From Candolleomyces eurysporus (lineage: Eukaryota; Basidiomycota; Agaricomycetes; Agaricales; Psathyrellaceae), in NCBI GenBank assembly GCA_027579435.1, contig JANBPK010000772.1:62001-126000 (forward strand): DNA of 64,000 bases, written 5' to 3'. Shown in pieces: positions 23,351 to 46,401 of this stretch (position 1 is its first letter; each line of letters starts with the position of its first letter). Below the pieces are notes generated by a model. The model was not told where the DNA came from. It ran no database searches and was given only the letters and a program-made list of their open reading frames with translations. The translations under genes were made by a program, and so were the position numbers.

Positions 23351-26300
23351 ATGGGTCGAAGCGCAGGGGTGGACGAGAGATTCTGCCACTCCGTAAAGTG
23401 GTAAAGGGCAGAGGGATAAAGTTAGAGCGTGGATCTGTGGAAATGGAAGGTGGTGTAACAGGTCGGGTATGTAACGAAGAGTTGGGAAGGTGGTCAACAA
23501 GGGGCAACGATTCAGATGGTGTTTCCTCGGGAGATGGGTCAGAGGGGATCTGTGAGGGAGAAACAGAACTGTCAGTAGCTAAGATAGGTAAAGGTAGTAT
23601 AGGTCTATCAATATCAAAAGTATGAGGGTGAGGAGCCCGAGGATGACGGCAATGGAAACGATGGAGTGATTCGTTATAAGTAGTGGGAATATCAGAGAGA
23701 GGAATCCAAGAATCGTCGGAATCAGAAGAATTTTGCCATCGTACGAGATACTCGTAACGGTGACCTATTTTACGACAATCAAGAAGTGATGAAATAGATA
23801 AAGCAGGATCTTCAGAAAGTTCGAAGAGTTCAGGAGTGGCATGAGTATGGAATTCGGAGGGATCGGAGTAAGGTTCTAAAAGGGACGTATGAAAGACGGG
23901 GTGTAAACAAGAAAGATAAGGAGGGAGACAGAGTAAATAAGAATTGTTGCCGATTTCTTGAACAACGGGGTAGGGACCAAGACAACGATGATCGAGTTTA
24001 AGCGAAGGACGGGTGGTGCGAATGTTACGACGGAGTAACCAAACCAATTGATCTGGCTGGTACTTTGGAGATGGGAGGACGTGACGGTTAAAATATTTTT
24101 CTTGTCGTTCTTGAGCGTACTGAAGCTCGGCCTTGAGTTCTTGATGGATCTTATCGAGTCGTTGGGCGAGATCTTCAGCAGCAGGTACGGTGGAGATGTC
24201 GGCTATGGTAGGAGAAAAGGTGGGGTGATAGCCGTGATTAGCGAAGAAGGGGGTCTTTTTGGTGGAAGAGTTTTCGGTATTGTTGAAAACGAACTCGGCG
24301 AGGGGAAGATAATCGACCCAATCGTCCTGTTGGTAGGAACAATAGGCCCGAAGGTAGGTCTCGAGTGTTTGATTTGTTCGTTCAGTGAGACCGTCGGTAC
24401 AAGGGTGATAGGCGGTGGAGTGTCGAGTCTTGACATCAAGTCGAGAGGTGAGTGCGGTCCAGAAGTTTGAGACAAAAAGGGAGCCGCGATCGGAGACGAT
24501 AGAGTCGGGAAGTCCATGGTATCGGAAGATGCGATCAACGAAGAGCCATGCGAGGTCAGGCGCAGACATTTCTTCGACGCACGGAATGAAGTGAGCGGCG
24601 CGGGTGAGTCGATCGCAAACAACAAAAATGGAGTCGTAGTTAAAGGATTTTGGGAGCTTCACGATGAAATCCATTGATATGGACTTCCATGGACGCTCGG
24701 GGATGTCGAGGGGTTTGAGTAAGCCGTAGGGTTTGTGGCAAGGGATTTTGATACGATTACAGACATCACAGGCGGCAACGTAGCGACGGATGTAGGTATA
24801 GATTCCAGGCCAACAGTAGTCGCGCATGATGTTGCTGACGGTGAGGGTACGACCAGGATGACCGCCAAGAACGCAATCGTGGCGTTGATAGAGGATCTCG
24901 GAACAAAGGGACTTCGGGACGAAAACTCGACCTTTGTAGAAGACGATATTGTCTTTAGCTGAAAAGTCGGGATCTCCACGAACGACAGCTTCGCGCCACT
25001 CGGTATCTTCGCGGAGAGCATGTTGGAAACGTTCGAGTAACTCTGAGTTATCGATGGATAAGGTGGTGATGGCGGAATTGGATACGGATGTGGAAAGGGA
25101 AGAAACATGAATAGGGAAGGTAGAGTTTGGAAAGAGAGAAGGAAAAAGTCGTTGAAGGTGGTAAGGAGTGAGAAGCGAGCGGTTTTGTATGGTCAGGACA
25201 TCATCTCCTCTTCTAGGTTCGAAATCGGGTCGTCGAGAAGGGGAATCAGCGGGATTTCGAGAGCCAGGAGCCCAATCGAGCTGGAAGTCAAATTCTGAAA
25301 GGAACATTGACCAGCGAGCTTGACGACGATTGAGTATGTGAGATGACATGAAATATTCGAGATTTTTGTGATCGCAGACGACGGAGATGGGTTGAGCAGT
25401 GCCCATCAACCACGGTCGCATATCACGGAAGGAGTCGACGATGGCGAGGAGTTCTTTGTCGTGAATGTCGTAATTAATTTCAGCTGGAGAGAATTTACGG
25501 GAGTGGAAGGCGACAGGGTGAAGGTAACCGTTCTCATCAGGCTGTTGAAGAATACCTGAGAGAGCAAAATCGGAAGCGTCAGTGGAGAGGGTTGCAGGTT
25601 TAGAAGGATCGTAGTGACGAAGAACTGGGTAAGAAGTAAAAGAGCGCTTCAAACTCTCGAAGGCAGAGTTTTCGGCATCAGACCAACTGAAAGAAACATC
25701 TTTACGAGTCAAGCGATGAAGGGGAAGACAAATAGAGGAATAATGGTCAATGAAACGACGATAAAAATTGCAAAACCCAAGAAAAACTTGAACATCATGA
25801 GTAGAACGGGGAACAGGCCACTCAGCTATAGTAGCGAGCTTCTTCGGATTCATCTTGATGCCATCGGCACCAATCAGATATCCGAGATACTCGACCTCGG
25901 ATTTGTCGAACTCGCACTTCTTGGGGTTAGCAAAGAGGTGCGCAGTCTTCAAACGGTCGAGGACGAGTTTGACCTGCTTATCGTGTTCCTCTTGAGTTCG
26001 AGAAAAGATCAATATATCGTCTAGATAAACGACACAAAAAAACACCGATAAAATCTCGTAACGTATCTTGAATAAAAGCCTGAAACACAGAAGGAGCATT
26101 AGTAAGACCAAATGGCATAACAAGATATTCGAAAAGACCAAGCGAGGTGCGGAAAGCCGTCTTCCACTCATCTCCTTCTCGAATGCGAACAAGGTTGAAG
26201 GCGTTCTTCAGGTCGATGACTGTGAAGAATTTGCAGCCTTGGGTGCGGTCGAGGAGATCATCGATATGAGGGAGCGGGTAGCGGTTCCGTTTTGTGATGG

Positions 26301-27603
26301 CGTTGAGACCGCGGTAATCCACGCAAAGTCGTAAATCACCGGTTTTCTTGCGAACGAAAAGAATAGGTGAAGCAGCAGGGGAGGTAGAGCGTCGAATAAA
26401 ACCTTTGTTGAGATTCTCTTCGATGTATTCAGAAAGAGCCTTCTGTTCGTCTTGAGTAAGACGATACATAGGCCCAAATGGAGGCTCTTTTCCATCTTCG
26501 ATTTCGATGGCACAGTCGTAAGGTCGATGGGGAGGGAGTTCGTTAACGGCGGTGGATGAGAATACTGAGTCGGCCCAGGGCATGTATTTTTCGGGGATGA
26601 AGGAAGTTGATGTGAAAGGGGAAGGTGAAGGAGGAGGGTCAGCAATGTCGTTTTCGAGGGAGGATGTGGTAGAAGTTGCAGCAATGTAGGAAGGGGAACC
26701 AAAGGGATGGAAACGAAGTAAGGAAATGTGATGATTCTTGGTGTATTTGGTGAAGCGGTGAGGATTACAGATGGTGATCTTGGGTTTAGGGTGCAACGGA
26801 ATGTTCTCGGAGGTGGAGCGACCAAAGCCAGTCCAACGGGTGAGGAAGCTGAGGAAGGATGGCGAGGTTGAAGTCGGAGGGGAACTGGAAGGTGACAAGT
26901 GATCTGGCGAGCAATTTAGAGGACTCGGAACAGAATCAAGAGATGAGTCGCGACTTAGACCAAAGCCTAGTCCGACCCGGGTAACTGAACACGCCTGAAG
27001 CGCATTCGGAACAGAGAGGCCGTCGAGACCAAAGCCTCTAGGGCGTACAGAGACAGGCGAGGAGTCCGAAAGGTTACAACAAGAAAGGGAGAGGTTTGGA
27101 TCAGCCCAGTCGATTAACGGATTGTGACGACGGAGCCAATCTAAACCTAATATTATAGGAAAATCCACAGAAACGACCGCAAGTGCAAGTCGCTCTGAAT
27201 GTTTGTCAACAAGAAGGTCAGTCACAATATCCTGAGTAACTAAGCCAGAAGCAATTGGCCGATTATCGACCGCAAGAATAGGTATAGGAATAGATTTAGA
27301 ACGACGAGGAAAAGAATGACGAGCGGAAAAACGATCAGAAATGCAAGAATCGGTACAACCGCAGTCAATTAAAGCAAATGTACGTAGCGGCTTGCGATTT
27401 GGAAAACGAAGAGTAACATTAATTAAAAAAATGAGGGGGCATAGGAGAATTGGGTAACGACGAAGCAAAAATAAAAGATGGTGAAGGCAGACGAACCGTA
27501 TCCCACTTCCCATTTGACAAACGGGTATGGGTGGGCGCCGGAGTGGTCGGATGGGTCCTAGCATCGTTATCCGGTAGCCCAGGGACCGACAATGGACTAC
27601 CGG
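23349..27603 (-). pseudogene. Pol (protease-RT-RNase H-integrase-chromodomain), frameshifted in RT
   Basis: The first part (27603-25978) is in the gag frame: a retropepsin-like protease with ALIDCGCTDSCIS, where the usual D-S/T-G is D-C-G, then RT blocks (LRLCVDYRGLNAITKRNRYP, FFTVIDLKNAF, YLVMPFGLTNAPSVFQ). A run of seven T on the coding strand (26042-26036) shifts the frame right before the YLDD active-site block, which lies in the next frame. From there to 23349: RT thumb, RNase H (TLSTDASDFALSG), integrase with an HHCC finger and D,D-35-E-type core (VSDRGSLFVSNFW, GLTERTNQTLE), and a chromodomain-like tail (YEYLVRWQNSSDSDDSWIP). Apart from the T run the reading frame looks open, so a recent loss or a sequencing error are both possible. 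Confidence 0.85.
25197..25213 (-). repeat. Internal copy of the polypurine tract (possible central PPT)
   Basis: The 17-base string GAAGAGGAGATGATGTC, which spans the polypurine tract and the first LTR bases at 23350-23334, recurs exactly inside pol, between RNase H and integrase. It encodes RRGDDV. The flanking bases are also similar (TTCGAA/TTCGAC nearby). It resembles central polypurine tracts of some retroelements; function is inferred. Confidence 0.55.
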
Positions 27604-28671
27604 TTAAGCTTTTCCCGACGAAGTATTCTTCTCCTTGGTCTTTGTTTTCGTGGACTTATTGGGGCAGTCCCGAGCGAAGTGTTGTCCTTGGCCGCAGTAG
27701 AGACACAGACCAAGACTGCGTCGACGATCCTTCTCTTCAGTGGAAAGGGGACCGCGACGCACGGCGTCAACTTCCATGGGAGCGATACCGGAAGTAAACG
27801 ATGATGAGGAAGGGAGGGTTGCGGTTGGCGAGGTATAAGATTTTCGAGTAGAGGCTGAAGAGGACTTTCGATTCTGGGCGAGCTCATGAAGCTCGTTGTC
27901 GATCGAGATGCAGAGCTTGTAGAATTCGGTGAAGTCGTCAGTAAAATGGCGACCTTTACGGTTAACGAGGGTATCTTGTACTACGTCCTTGAGGCCGTCG
28001 AAATATTGTTGCATCTTCGTCTGGTCGGTCCAATTCAAATCGCTAACATATTCGAGGAAGCGCGCGGTATACTCGGCGGCGGAACCAGTCTGTCGGAGTT
28101 TTCGGAGCTTGCGCAGAGCCTTCGCATAGCGGTCGGGCTCGTCGAAGTGCTCCTTGAACTCCTTGACCAATTCGTCGAAGTCCTCGAGAAGATGTTGTTT
28201 GTCGGGGGAACGCTCAACGGTAGCCCACCAGCTGGTAGGGGTACCATCGGCCAGATAGAGAGAGAAGTACCGGGTCTTGTCCCGGTCAGAAGGGAAGAGA
28301 CGGCGTTGAAGAGCCAAGCCGTTGTCGATTTTGCGCAAGAAAGGCTCGACTTGCTCAGCCTTGCCGTTGAACATGCGAGGTTCGCGGAACTTGGGTGCGC
28401 CCGAGCTGCCTTGGGTTGGTGCGGGAGGTTGGTTGGTGACGAGACGGTCAACGATGGCGCCGAGCGCTTCTCGGTTCAAGTTGGCGTCGTGTTGCTGGCG
28501 CAAGGAGAGATTCTCCATGCCCTGCCAAACAGTTCGCCAGAACGTTGTGCGCTCATCGTCAAGGGAAAAGGTGGTTGACGTGGAAGCGAAGGATGAGTCG
28601 GTTTCGCCAGAAGGCGGGGGAGGTCCCGGAATAGATCCGGAACCCGATTGTGGGAATTCCCAACTTGACAT
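27604..28671 (-). CDS. Gag polyprotein of the Ty3/gypsy element
   Basis: A 355-residue capsid/nucleocapsid protein from ATG 28671 to TAA 27606-27604. The N-terminus is Ser/Pro-rich; the middle is the gag capsid-like region (FREPRMFNGKAEQVEPFL, FKEHFDEPDRYAKALRKL, SAAEYTARFLEYVSDLNW). A CCHC zinc knuckle C-x2-C-x4-H-x4-C (CLYCGQGQHFARDC) lies near the C-terminus, followed by a Lys/Thr-rich tail. The frame stays open beyond the TAA straight into protease, which suggests stop read-through as the way to make Gag-Pol, unless pol restarts at ATG 27564. Confidence 0.88.
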   Translation of the reverse strand: MSSWEFPQSGSGSIPGPPPPSGETDSSFASTSTTFSLDDERTTFWRTVWQGMENLSLRQQHDANLNREALGAIVDRLVTNQPPAPTQGSSGAPKFREPRMFNGKAEQVEPFLRKIDNGLALQRRLFPSDRDKTRYFSLYLADGTPTSWWATVERSPDKQHLLEDFDELVKEFKEHFDEPDRYAKALRKLRKLRQTGSAAEYTARFLEYVSDLNWTDQTKMQQYFDGLKDVVQDTLVNRKGRHFTDDFTEFYKLCISIDNELHELAQNRKSSSASTRKSYTSPTATLPSSSSFTSGIAPMEVDAVRRGPLSTEEKDRRRSLGLCLYCGQGQHFARDCPNKSTKTKTKEKNTSSGKA

Positions 28672-28744
28672 GTTGATGCGTGTGAGAAAGGGTATAGACG
28701 AGATGTCGTTAAACGGGTTTCGAGATGGGATGGTCGAATCAAAC

Positions 28745-28905
28745 TGTCACGGTCAAGGTCAGAGCTTACAGTGAGGACGAGGGGCGGGGTCAAGATGAGT
28801 TGATTCGACGGACGGAACATGAATTATAGTCTACGGATTTAAAGGAAAAAGAGAGGATATTAAAAATAATCCCGCGCACAGGCCTATCGTGCATTGACCA
28901 CGACA
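28745..28905 (-). repeat. 5' LTR of the Ty3/gypsy element
   Basis: 161 bp with the same termini as 23177-23337. Its outer end joins directly to the coding sequence of an F-box gene, whose last 24 or so codons and stop are now LTR sequence. Confidence 0.9.
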
Positions 28906-30502
28906 AAGATTCGGAAAGGCTCGTGCGATGTTGACGGCCGTACTGCGTTTATTCCAGATGGGGGAGGAGCGGACGTCCAGCACCTTCAGATGGGGAGCCA
29001 CGATTCCTGGCGTCGACGTGCTCGCTGCGTTGAAATCGACTGCTAGCTCGGTAAGGTTGGGTAGATCAGCTACCAAGCGCTGCACCGCGCCAAAACTAAA
29101 GATGACCGGCGAAATGAAGCTGCCCGATGTAGGGAGAGAGAGTTTAGCGAGTTTGGGACACGCTCGGGGGATAGATTGGAGGAACGCGTCAGTGAGACTG
29201 GGGATGGAAAAGGTATGGTCGATGATGAGGCGCTCAAGCTGAGGAATGCCGAGTAGAGGGAGTATGGAGTCGAGCGTGATGTTCATACGCGCTACACCTC
29301 CGGGGATAATATAGATCCCATTACCCAACTGGTACTCCAACGACACGGATTTCAGACTGTCACTGAACTGACGGTGGATAGCCTGGGTCATGTTGTACAC
29401 CTCGTCTGCGGCCCCGGCTGGTGGGACACCGATATCTTCCATCTCAGCCCAGCAGACGCGTAGTCCGATTTCATGAAGAGGCGTGGATTGGAGGTATTGG
29501 AGTACAGTGATGATATTAGCTGGGGTGCCTTCGAGGACTGTTGAGTTGAGAGCTGCGAACCACGATGACGACCCGTCGGACGTGGTCCCTGCTCCAGCAG
29601 CTCGAGCTCCAATTCCCGGAATTGCATAGTCACCCCCGATCGACGTGCAATTAACTTCCAGCTTCTCTAGTCGAGGCAACTCGGCTAGGGAGACCATGAA
29701 ATCGGGGAAATTGAGCGAGCTCGCGATGCTCTGCCTGAAGCTGATGTGCCGGATATTTCGGAGTTGGAGTAGGGACTGGACAGCTTCTCGACTTGGGATA
29801 TACGGGATGTCCAAGAGCTGGAGGTCCTGCGACCTTCTCGATAACCTCCCAATAATCCCGCACATCGTCCTGAACCGATCCTCCGACCAATACCCCCGCA
29901 GGTTGAGTTTTTGGAGTGTAGGTGAGGTGAAGAAGAGTAGCGGGTCGGGGTTGTACGAGTTTGTGCGGACTGTACGGAGTTTGGGGAAGCATGTTCGACT
30001 GGGTCGTAGTTCGGCTAGTTGGATGAGGACGGTGGCGACGTTGTCTTCGCCCATCCGGCCGAGATCGATGATATGGGTCACCATTTTGGCGTAAAAGTCG
30101 AATCGTTCGAGATCTTCCTCGAGGAGATCACTATCTAGGTACTAAAACACGAAGAGAATCTTGTCAGTGTTGCAGCATCTTCATAGCAAGAGAACAATAA
30201 CGCACCCACTCCTTCACGCTAACATAGTGATAACTATTCTGCGACTTCTTTGAGTGGATATTTGGTAGTAGCCTTATAAAAGGCATAATACCAGGAACAG
30301 TCCACCACAGATTCGCCATCGCAGGTTGGAAGAACGCCCTGCAGGTCAACGCGGCATTCAAGAGCGTCATCCGCTTCTTGGCCCATCGGTGCAGGAATTC
30401 GCCCTTGCCTATCCGTTCGTCGATGATAGAGAGGTCGTCGGTAAATCGGAGGTATTGGAAGACGAGGTCCAGGATCTCTGGTGTCCTGATAGCCGCCTCC
30501 AT
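28831..30502 (-). CDS. F-box/LRR-type protein truncated by LTR
   Basis: F-box proteins bring substrates to SCF ubiquitin ligases. Exon 1 is 30502-30206 (ATG, F-box-like TPEILDLVFQYLRFTDDLS and LNAALTCRAFFQPAMANLWW). A GTGCGT intron follows, and exon 2 from 30141 (YLDSDLLEEDLERFDFYAKM) runs through Leu-rich strands (LPRLEKLEVNCTS; IPQLERLIIDHTFSIPSL; LAKLSLPTSG). Native coding ends at ARAFPNL (28906). The next 24 codons and the stop at 28833-28831 come from the LTR. The protein is therefore C-terminally altered, and the missing 3' end is not found on the far side of the element. Confidence 0.75.
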
Positions 30503-30831
30503 CGCGTACAGCGTCAGTGTGGCGTAGAGGATGGTGGTGGTTGTGGAACAAGATGGAAAAAGCGCCCATCAGGGATCAGGCGGGTGTTAAATAATGCCGA
30601 ATGCTGCAATTCATTTCACTCTAAAGGTTCTAATGGTATATTGAGCAAGGTTACATTAGTGGGGGTATCTACAATATCTAGTCAAAGAGTGGTGAAGGAA
30701 GAGGTGTGCGTTTCTAGTAAAGAAAAATATCTACTAGTAGGCTCGTGAGTAGGGAGGAATGGAGAGGGATACGAGACGGAACAGGGGCGGAATATTAGGA
30801 AGAAATGGGAAAGCAGATGAAAATTGGAGAT
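30503..30831. other. F-box promoter and 3' flank of ABC transporter A
   Basis: From about 30590 the sequence matches the block at 39338-39584 almost base for base (AACATTAGTAGGGGTATCTA-like strings), marking the left edge of the segmental duplication. The F-box promoter beside it has a weaker match near 39285-39340. Confidence 0.5.
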
Positions 30832-36921
<6,090 letters not shown>

Positions 36922-37744
36922 CTCGTCAAGATCCACTCAAGATTCGACGGTCCAATGGTGATACCTCTCGTTCAAATGTCGAGGCGTTTAAATACGTTTA
37001 TGTCATAGACGACGCTTTGATGCTTTGATGGGTGTATTCCGGTAACCTTCCTCCGCAGCTCAGAACAACAAATTTCAATATCTCCCACGAACCACCGACA
37101 ACGGATCCGCAGTACGAATTGGCGCTGGCATTCCCATCGTTTGCATTTTATAACCTTGGTTAGGATCGAACGAATTAATTAGTAGTGTAGCGTGCAGGCG
37201 TACTAATCTAGACGAACAGTTTGGCGCGATTTCGACTGTTTCCTACAGCTACAAGCAGCGAAAGTCGGAGTCAACAACTGACTCATAGCGGTCTTCGAGG
37301 ATTCCTCGGAGCCTTCGAAGAAATGACTGGGTGAATGGGGGTATGTAATGTCACCGGCTGCGGCATCGGCACAGCTAGCAAGGACGCTTGGCGTGCATAG
37401 ATTATTATCACTGGCTAGTAGTGGCAACCTAGGAAGGGAACGGAACCTTGTGCCGTGACATACCTACCTCAGGGACGCGCAGCAGGCACGGCATCTGGCT
37501 ATCAGCTAGGGACACGCTCTCACCAGAACTGAACACGTAGACGTCGCAATTCAATACTATCATGATACGATATGATACACAATGCGGTGCGGCGCAGAGT
37601 AGGAATGGATGTACAATGTCGGAAGCTCAAAGCAGCAACTTACAAACCATACCAAGGTCCTATGAAATCCTGAAGAATAGGGATATGTCCAAAGAACGAA
37701 TCCCAAAGGGATGCTCTAACCAATACCTCGAGGTCAACGGAAGA
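36922..37744. other. Promoter of ABC A and 3' flank of the unknown gene
   Basis: No gene. The part next to the transporter start contains GTTTAAATACGTTTATGTCAT, also present before ABC B (near 45719-45740). Confidence 0.45.
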
Positions 37745-38733
37745 ACGACATAGCCGGCGATGTGAGTGCCTTGGAGCGCCAAATTGGCCGTCGAGATCCG
37801 AATCAGCCTCTCCTGTCCCTTCCGAACCATCGCATTCCGGTAACAATCTCTTCTGGCTTTCGCTAAATGCTGAACTGGTACTTTCGCGCAGGTGGCCTAT
37901 GAAGAGTAGCCACTGTCGCTGTAGCGACGATGGCTTGTTCGCTGGCGGTTCCACAGAGTGGCTGAACAGATTGGAACCTAGCAGGGCAAGTTCAGCCTCT
38001 TGTGTGTAGCGTCCATCGCTCGACACCTTGTGCTTGGCGACATAAGTATCGGATCTATCCCATCGTCCTCGTCTCCCTCGTGCTGGTACTCCACATGAAG
38101 CCTTCATCTCCCTCAGGCTCATCCTCCGAATTAGAATCCTCTTCGTCTAAGCGATCCAGAAACCTTCGGGGACTGACACAGCCAATTGAGAGAAGATCTA
38201 CCGCGGTCTCTTCTGCCGTTGCTCCTGTAACATTGGCCTTGGTCGCGTACTTCCATTCGTCTTCCTCTGCTCCCTCAACGCCAGAGGGCTAGAAGGGGGA
38301 CTGAACGCCCCATACTCCCTCCGCCCATAGTGCCTCCCCGCTACGCCTTCACCTCCTCCCTGATCGCCAAACTGTACGTCCTCCTCCAGCGGCTCGAGTT
38401 CCATAGCCATAGTAGATGTCTGCCCGTATTTCACAACCTTCGGAGCCATAGGCACCGGCGGTCGAATCCCCACTAAGACCTCAATGCTGGACCTCACCGC
38501 TGCATCCGTGATCTCGCTCCCCACAGGTATCTGCCAGCTCGCCGGAAGCCTCTCGTTCAACGCGAACGCAACGTTGACCGGCTCTTCGCGGGACATCATG
38601 AGAAGGTCTTCATGGCAGCAAAAAGGGTAATCCAACAGGGTCTTTACAACAATTGCAACACGTGATTTAGGTCTTAGGGGTGGAGGAGGTGGTGGAGGAG
38701 GAAGGGGTTCGGAAGCGATGGATAACGAGGCTG
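37745..38733 (-). pseudogene. Decayed copy of the unknown proline-rich gene (unit A)
   Basis: It matches the gene at 46402-47640 over its middle (CCHEDLLMMSREEPVNVAFA; ITDAAVRSSIEVLVGIRPP; YGRREYGAFSPPSSPLAL). A deletion of nearly 300 bp relative to unit B, around 38715-38725, removes the promoter, the ATG and the N-terminal basic region. A frameshift follows KTNG (near 38245), so the C-terminal acidic part is in another frame. It is therefore very likely dead. Confidence 0.75.
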
Positions 38734-38834
38734 ACCGCCTCTCGTCAAAGCTCAGAGCGTCTATGATCGTGACCATATTTGATCCCAGACCTCTCCCCAG
38801 CAGACGACATCTGGGGTACCAAGCCACGCAGGGA

Positions 38835-39285
38835 TTATTTGCGTCTGTACTTGCACTTCCCCACCCCGCTGGCGGCTTCCTTCTCGATTTCAAGCACCTT
38901 TTCTTGGTGCATCCGCTCTGCCCTTTCATTGATTTCCCCGACTTCCTGTGTCGATGGGAACCCAAGATTCCAGTAAGCAGGAGACGTTTTCGCCCTCTCC
39001 CACTGGCAGTTGTGCAGGTGTCGTGAAATGGCTTTCTTGTGTGATTCGATATCCATCTGCCTGTTCACTGACCAGTGGTATTGACACCGCTTCGTCCAGT
39101 CTCGTCGACGGTGATCGTCGAAATGGTGGTTGCAATCGGCTTGGAAGTGGAGTTACAGCCTCATAGTACTGCACCCTAATGAATTTCGATTCGTTGCGAT
39201 GTACCAAATAGACCTACGTCTTTGCAGCACTCGCAAGTGCACCCTTCCCACCTCTGGCGTTTCTCCCGCCTCCATCATGTACAGC
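38835..39285 (-). pseudogene. 3' fragment of ctp1 left by the segmental duplication
   Basis: This stretch matches the last two exons of the ctp1 gene at 47815-48325: TCECCKD with its GTAGGT donor, YYEAVTPLPSRLQPP, then in a shifted frame HKKAISRHLH, NLGFPSTQEVGEINERAERM, ending TGA 38837-38835. The RHR motif is changed to RHL and the exon carries a frameshift. The fragment begins at the duplication junction and has no start or coiled coil. Confidence 0.8.
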
Positions 39286-39584
39286 TTCAGTGTGGAGTGT
39301 GGATGGAACAAGAGTGACGAAGCGCCCACCAGCGGGTGTTAAATATTGCAGAAATATTGCAGTTCATTTCACTTTAAAGGTTCTAAGTCACATATATTGA
39401 GCAAGGTAACATTAGTAGGGGTATCTACAATATCTAGTCAAAGAGCGGCGAAGGAAGAGGTGTGCGGTTCTAGTAAAAAACACCTACTAGTAGGCTCGTG
39501 AGTAGGGAGGAATGGAGAGCGATATGACACGGAGCAGAGACGGAATATTAGGAAAAAAATAGGAAAACGGATGAAATTTTGGAT
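39286..39584. other. Duplication junction and 3' flank of ABC B
   Basis: No gene. At about 39285-39340 the ctp1 fragment gives way to sequence like the F-box promoter (30500-30590), then to the ABC 3' flank. The boundary sequence shows no obvious transposon. Confidence 0.5.
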
Positions 39585-45658
<6,074 letters not shown>

Positions 45659-46401
45659 CTCTTCAAGATNCACGCAACATTCGAAGGTCCAATGGTGACA
45701 CGTCTACTTCAAATGTCGAGGTTTAAATACGTTTATGTCATAGGCGAAGCTTTGATGCTTTGATATGGTGGATTCCGGCAACCTTTCTCCGCAGTTACAG
45801 AACGACAGGTCGACTCATTTCGATATCTCCCACGAACCATCAACAACAGATCCACAGTACGAATTGGCGCCTGGCATTCCTATCATTTTGAATCTTGTAA
45901 CATTGATTAGAATCGAATGAATAAGTGGTTTAGTATGCAGGCGTACCAATCTAGACAAAGTTTGGGCGCGATTTCGACTGTTTCCTACAGCTACGAGCAG
46001 CGAAAGGAGTTAACAACCGACTCATAACGGTCTTCGAGAAGTTTTAATTCTCGGAGCCTTCGAAGGAATGGCTGGGATATGTAATNGCACCGACTGCCAC
46101 GGCATCGGCACAGATAGCAGGGANNCACAGATTATTATCACTGGCCTTGGTAGCAACCTGAGACGCGCAGCAGGCAGGCACGGCATGGGTNGCNCGCATT
46201 CACCCGAGTTGAACAAGCAGACGTCGCAATTCAATACTATACGATATGTTGCAATGCGGTGTAGAGTAGAAATGTACAGTGCCAGAGGCTCAAAGTAGCA
46301 ATTCACAAAACCATTCCAACGCCCTATGAAATNCTGAAGCATAGCGATATGTCCAATGAACGTATGGGATACTCTCACCAGTACGATACAAAACCTTAAG
46401 G
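45659..46401. other. Promoter of ABC B and 3' flank of the unknown gene
   Basis: No gene. It is the counterpart of 36922-37744, shortened by deletions and with several Ns (46086, 46123-46124, 46191, 46194). Confidence 0.4.

Larger units (their letters stand above)
23177..28905 (-). mobile_element. Ty3/gypsy LTR retrotransposon, chromovirus type
   Basis: The element is 5729 bp, bounded by two 161-bp LTRs starting TGTC and ending GACA. Read on the minus strand the order is LTR, gag, protease, RT, RNase H, integrase, chromodomain-like tail, polypurine tract, LTR. RT before integrase is the Ty3/gypsy order. Gag and protease-RT share one frame separated by a single TAA; a 7-base T run then breaks the frame within RT. 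The outer flanks differ (TATAA before 23177, AAGAT after 28905), so no target-site duplication is seen. I could not identify a tRNA-type primer-binding site; the bases after the 5' LTR read GTTTGATTCGACC. Confidence 0.9.

Noticed and set aside
26036..26042. Programmed frameshift between pol parts
   Set aside because: A shift in the middle of RT, directly before the catalytic YLDD, does not match any known recoding layout; mutation or read error is simpler.
24048..28578. Plus-strand open frames of 130-230 codons inside the retrotransposon
   Set aside because: They are the antisense of pol and gag, which carry clear motifs on the minus strand.
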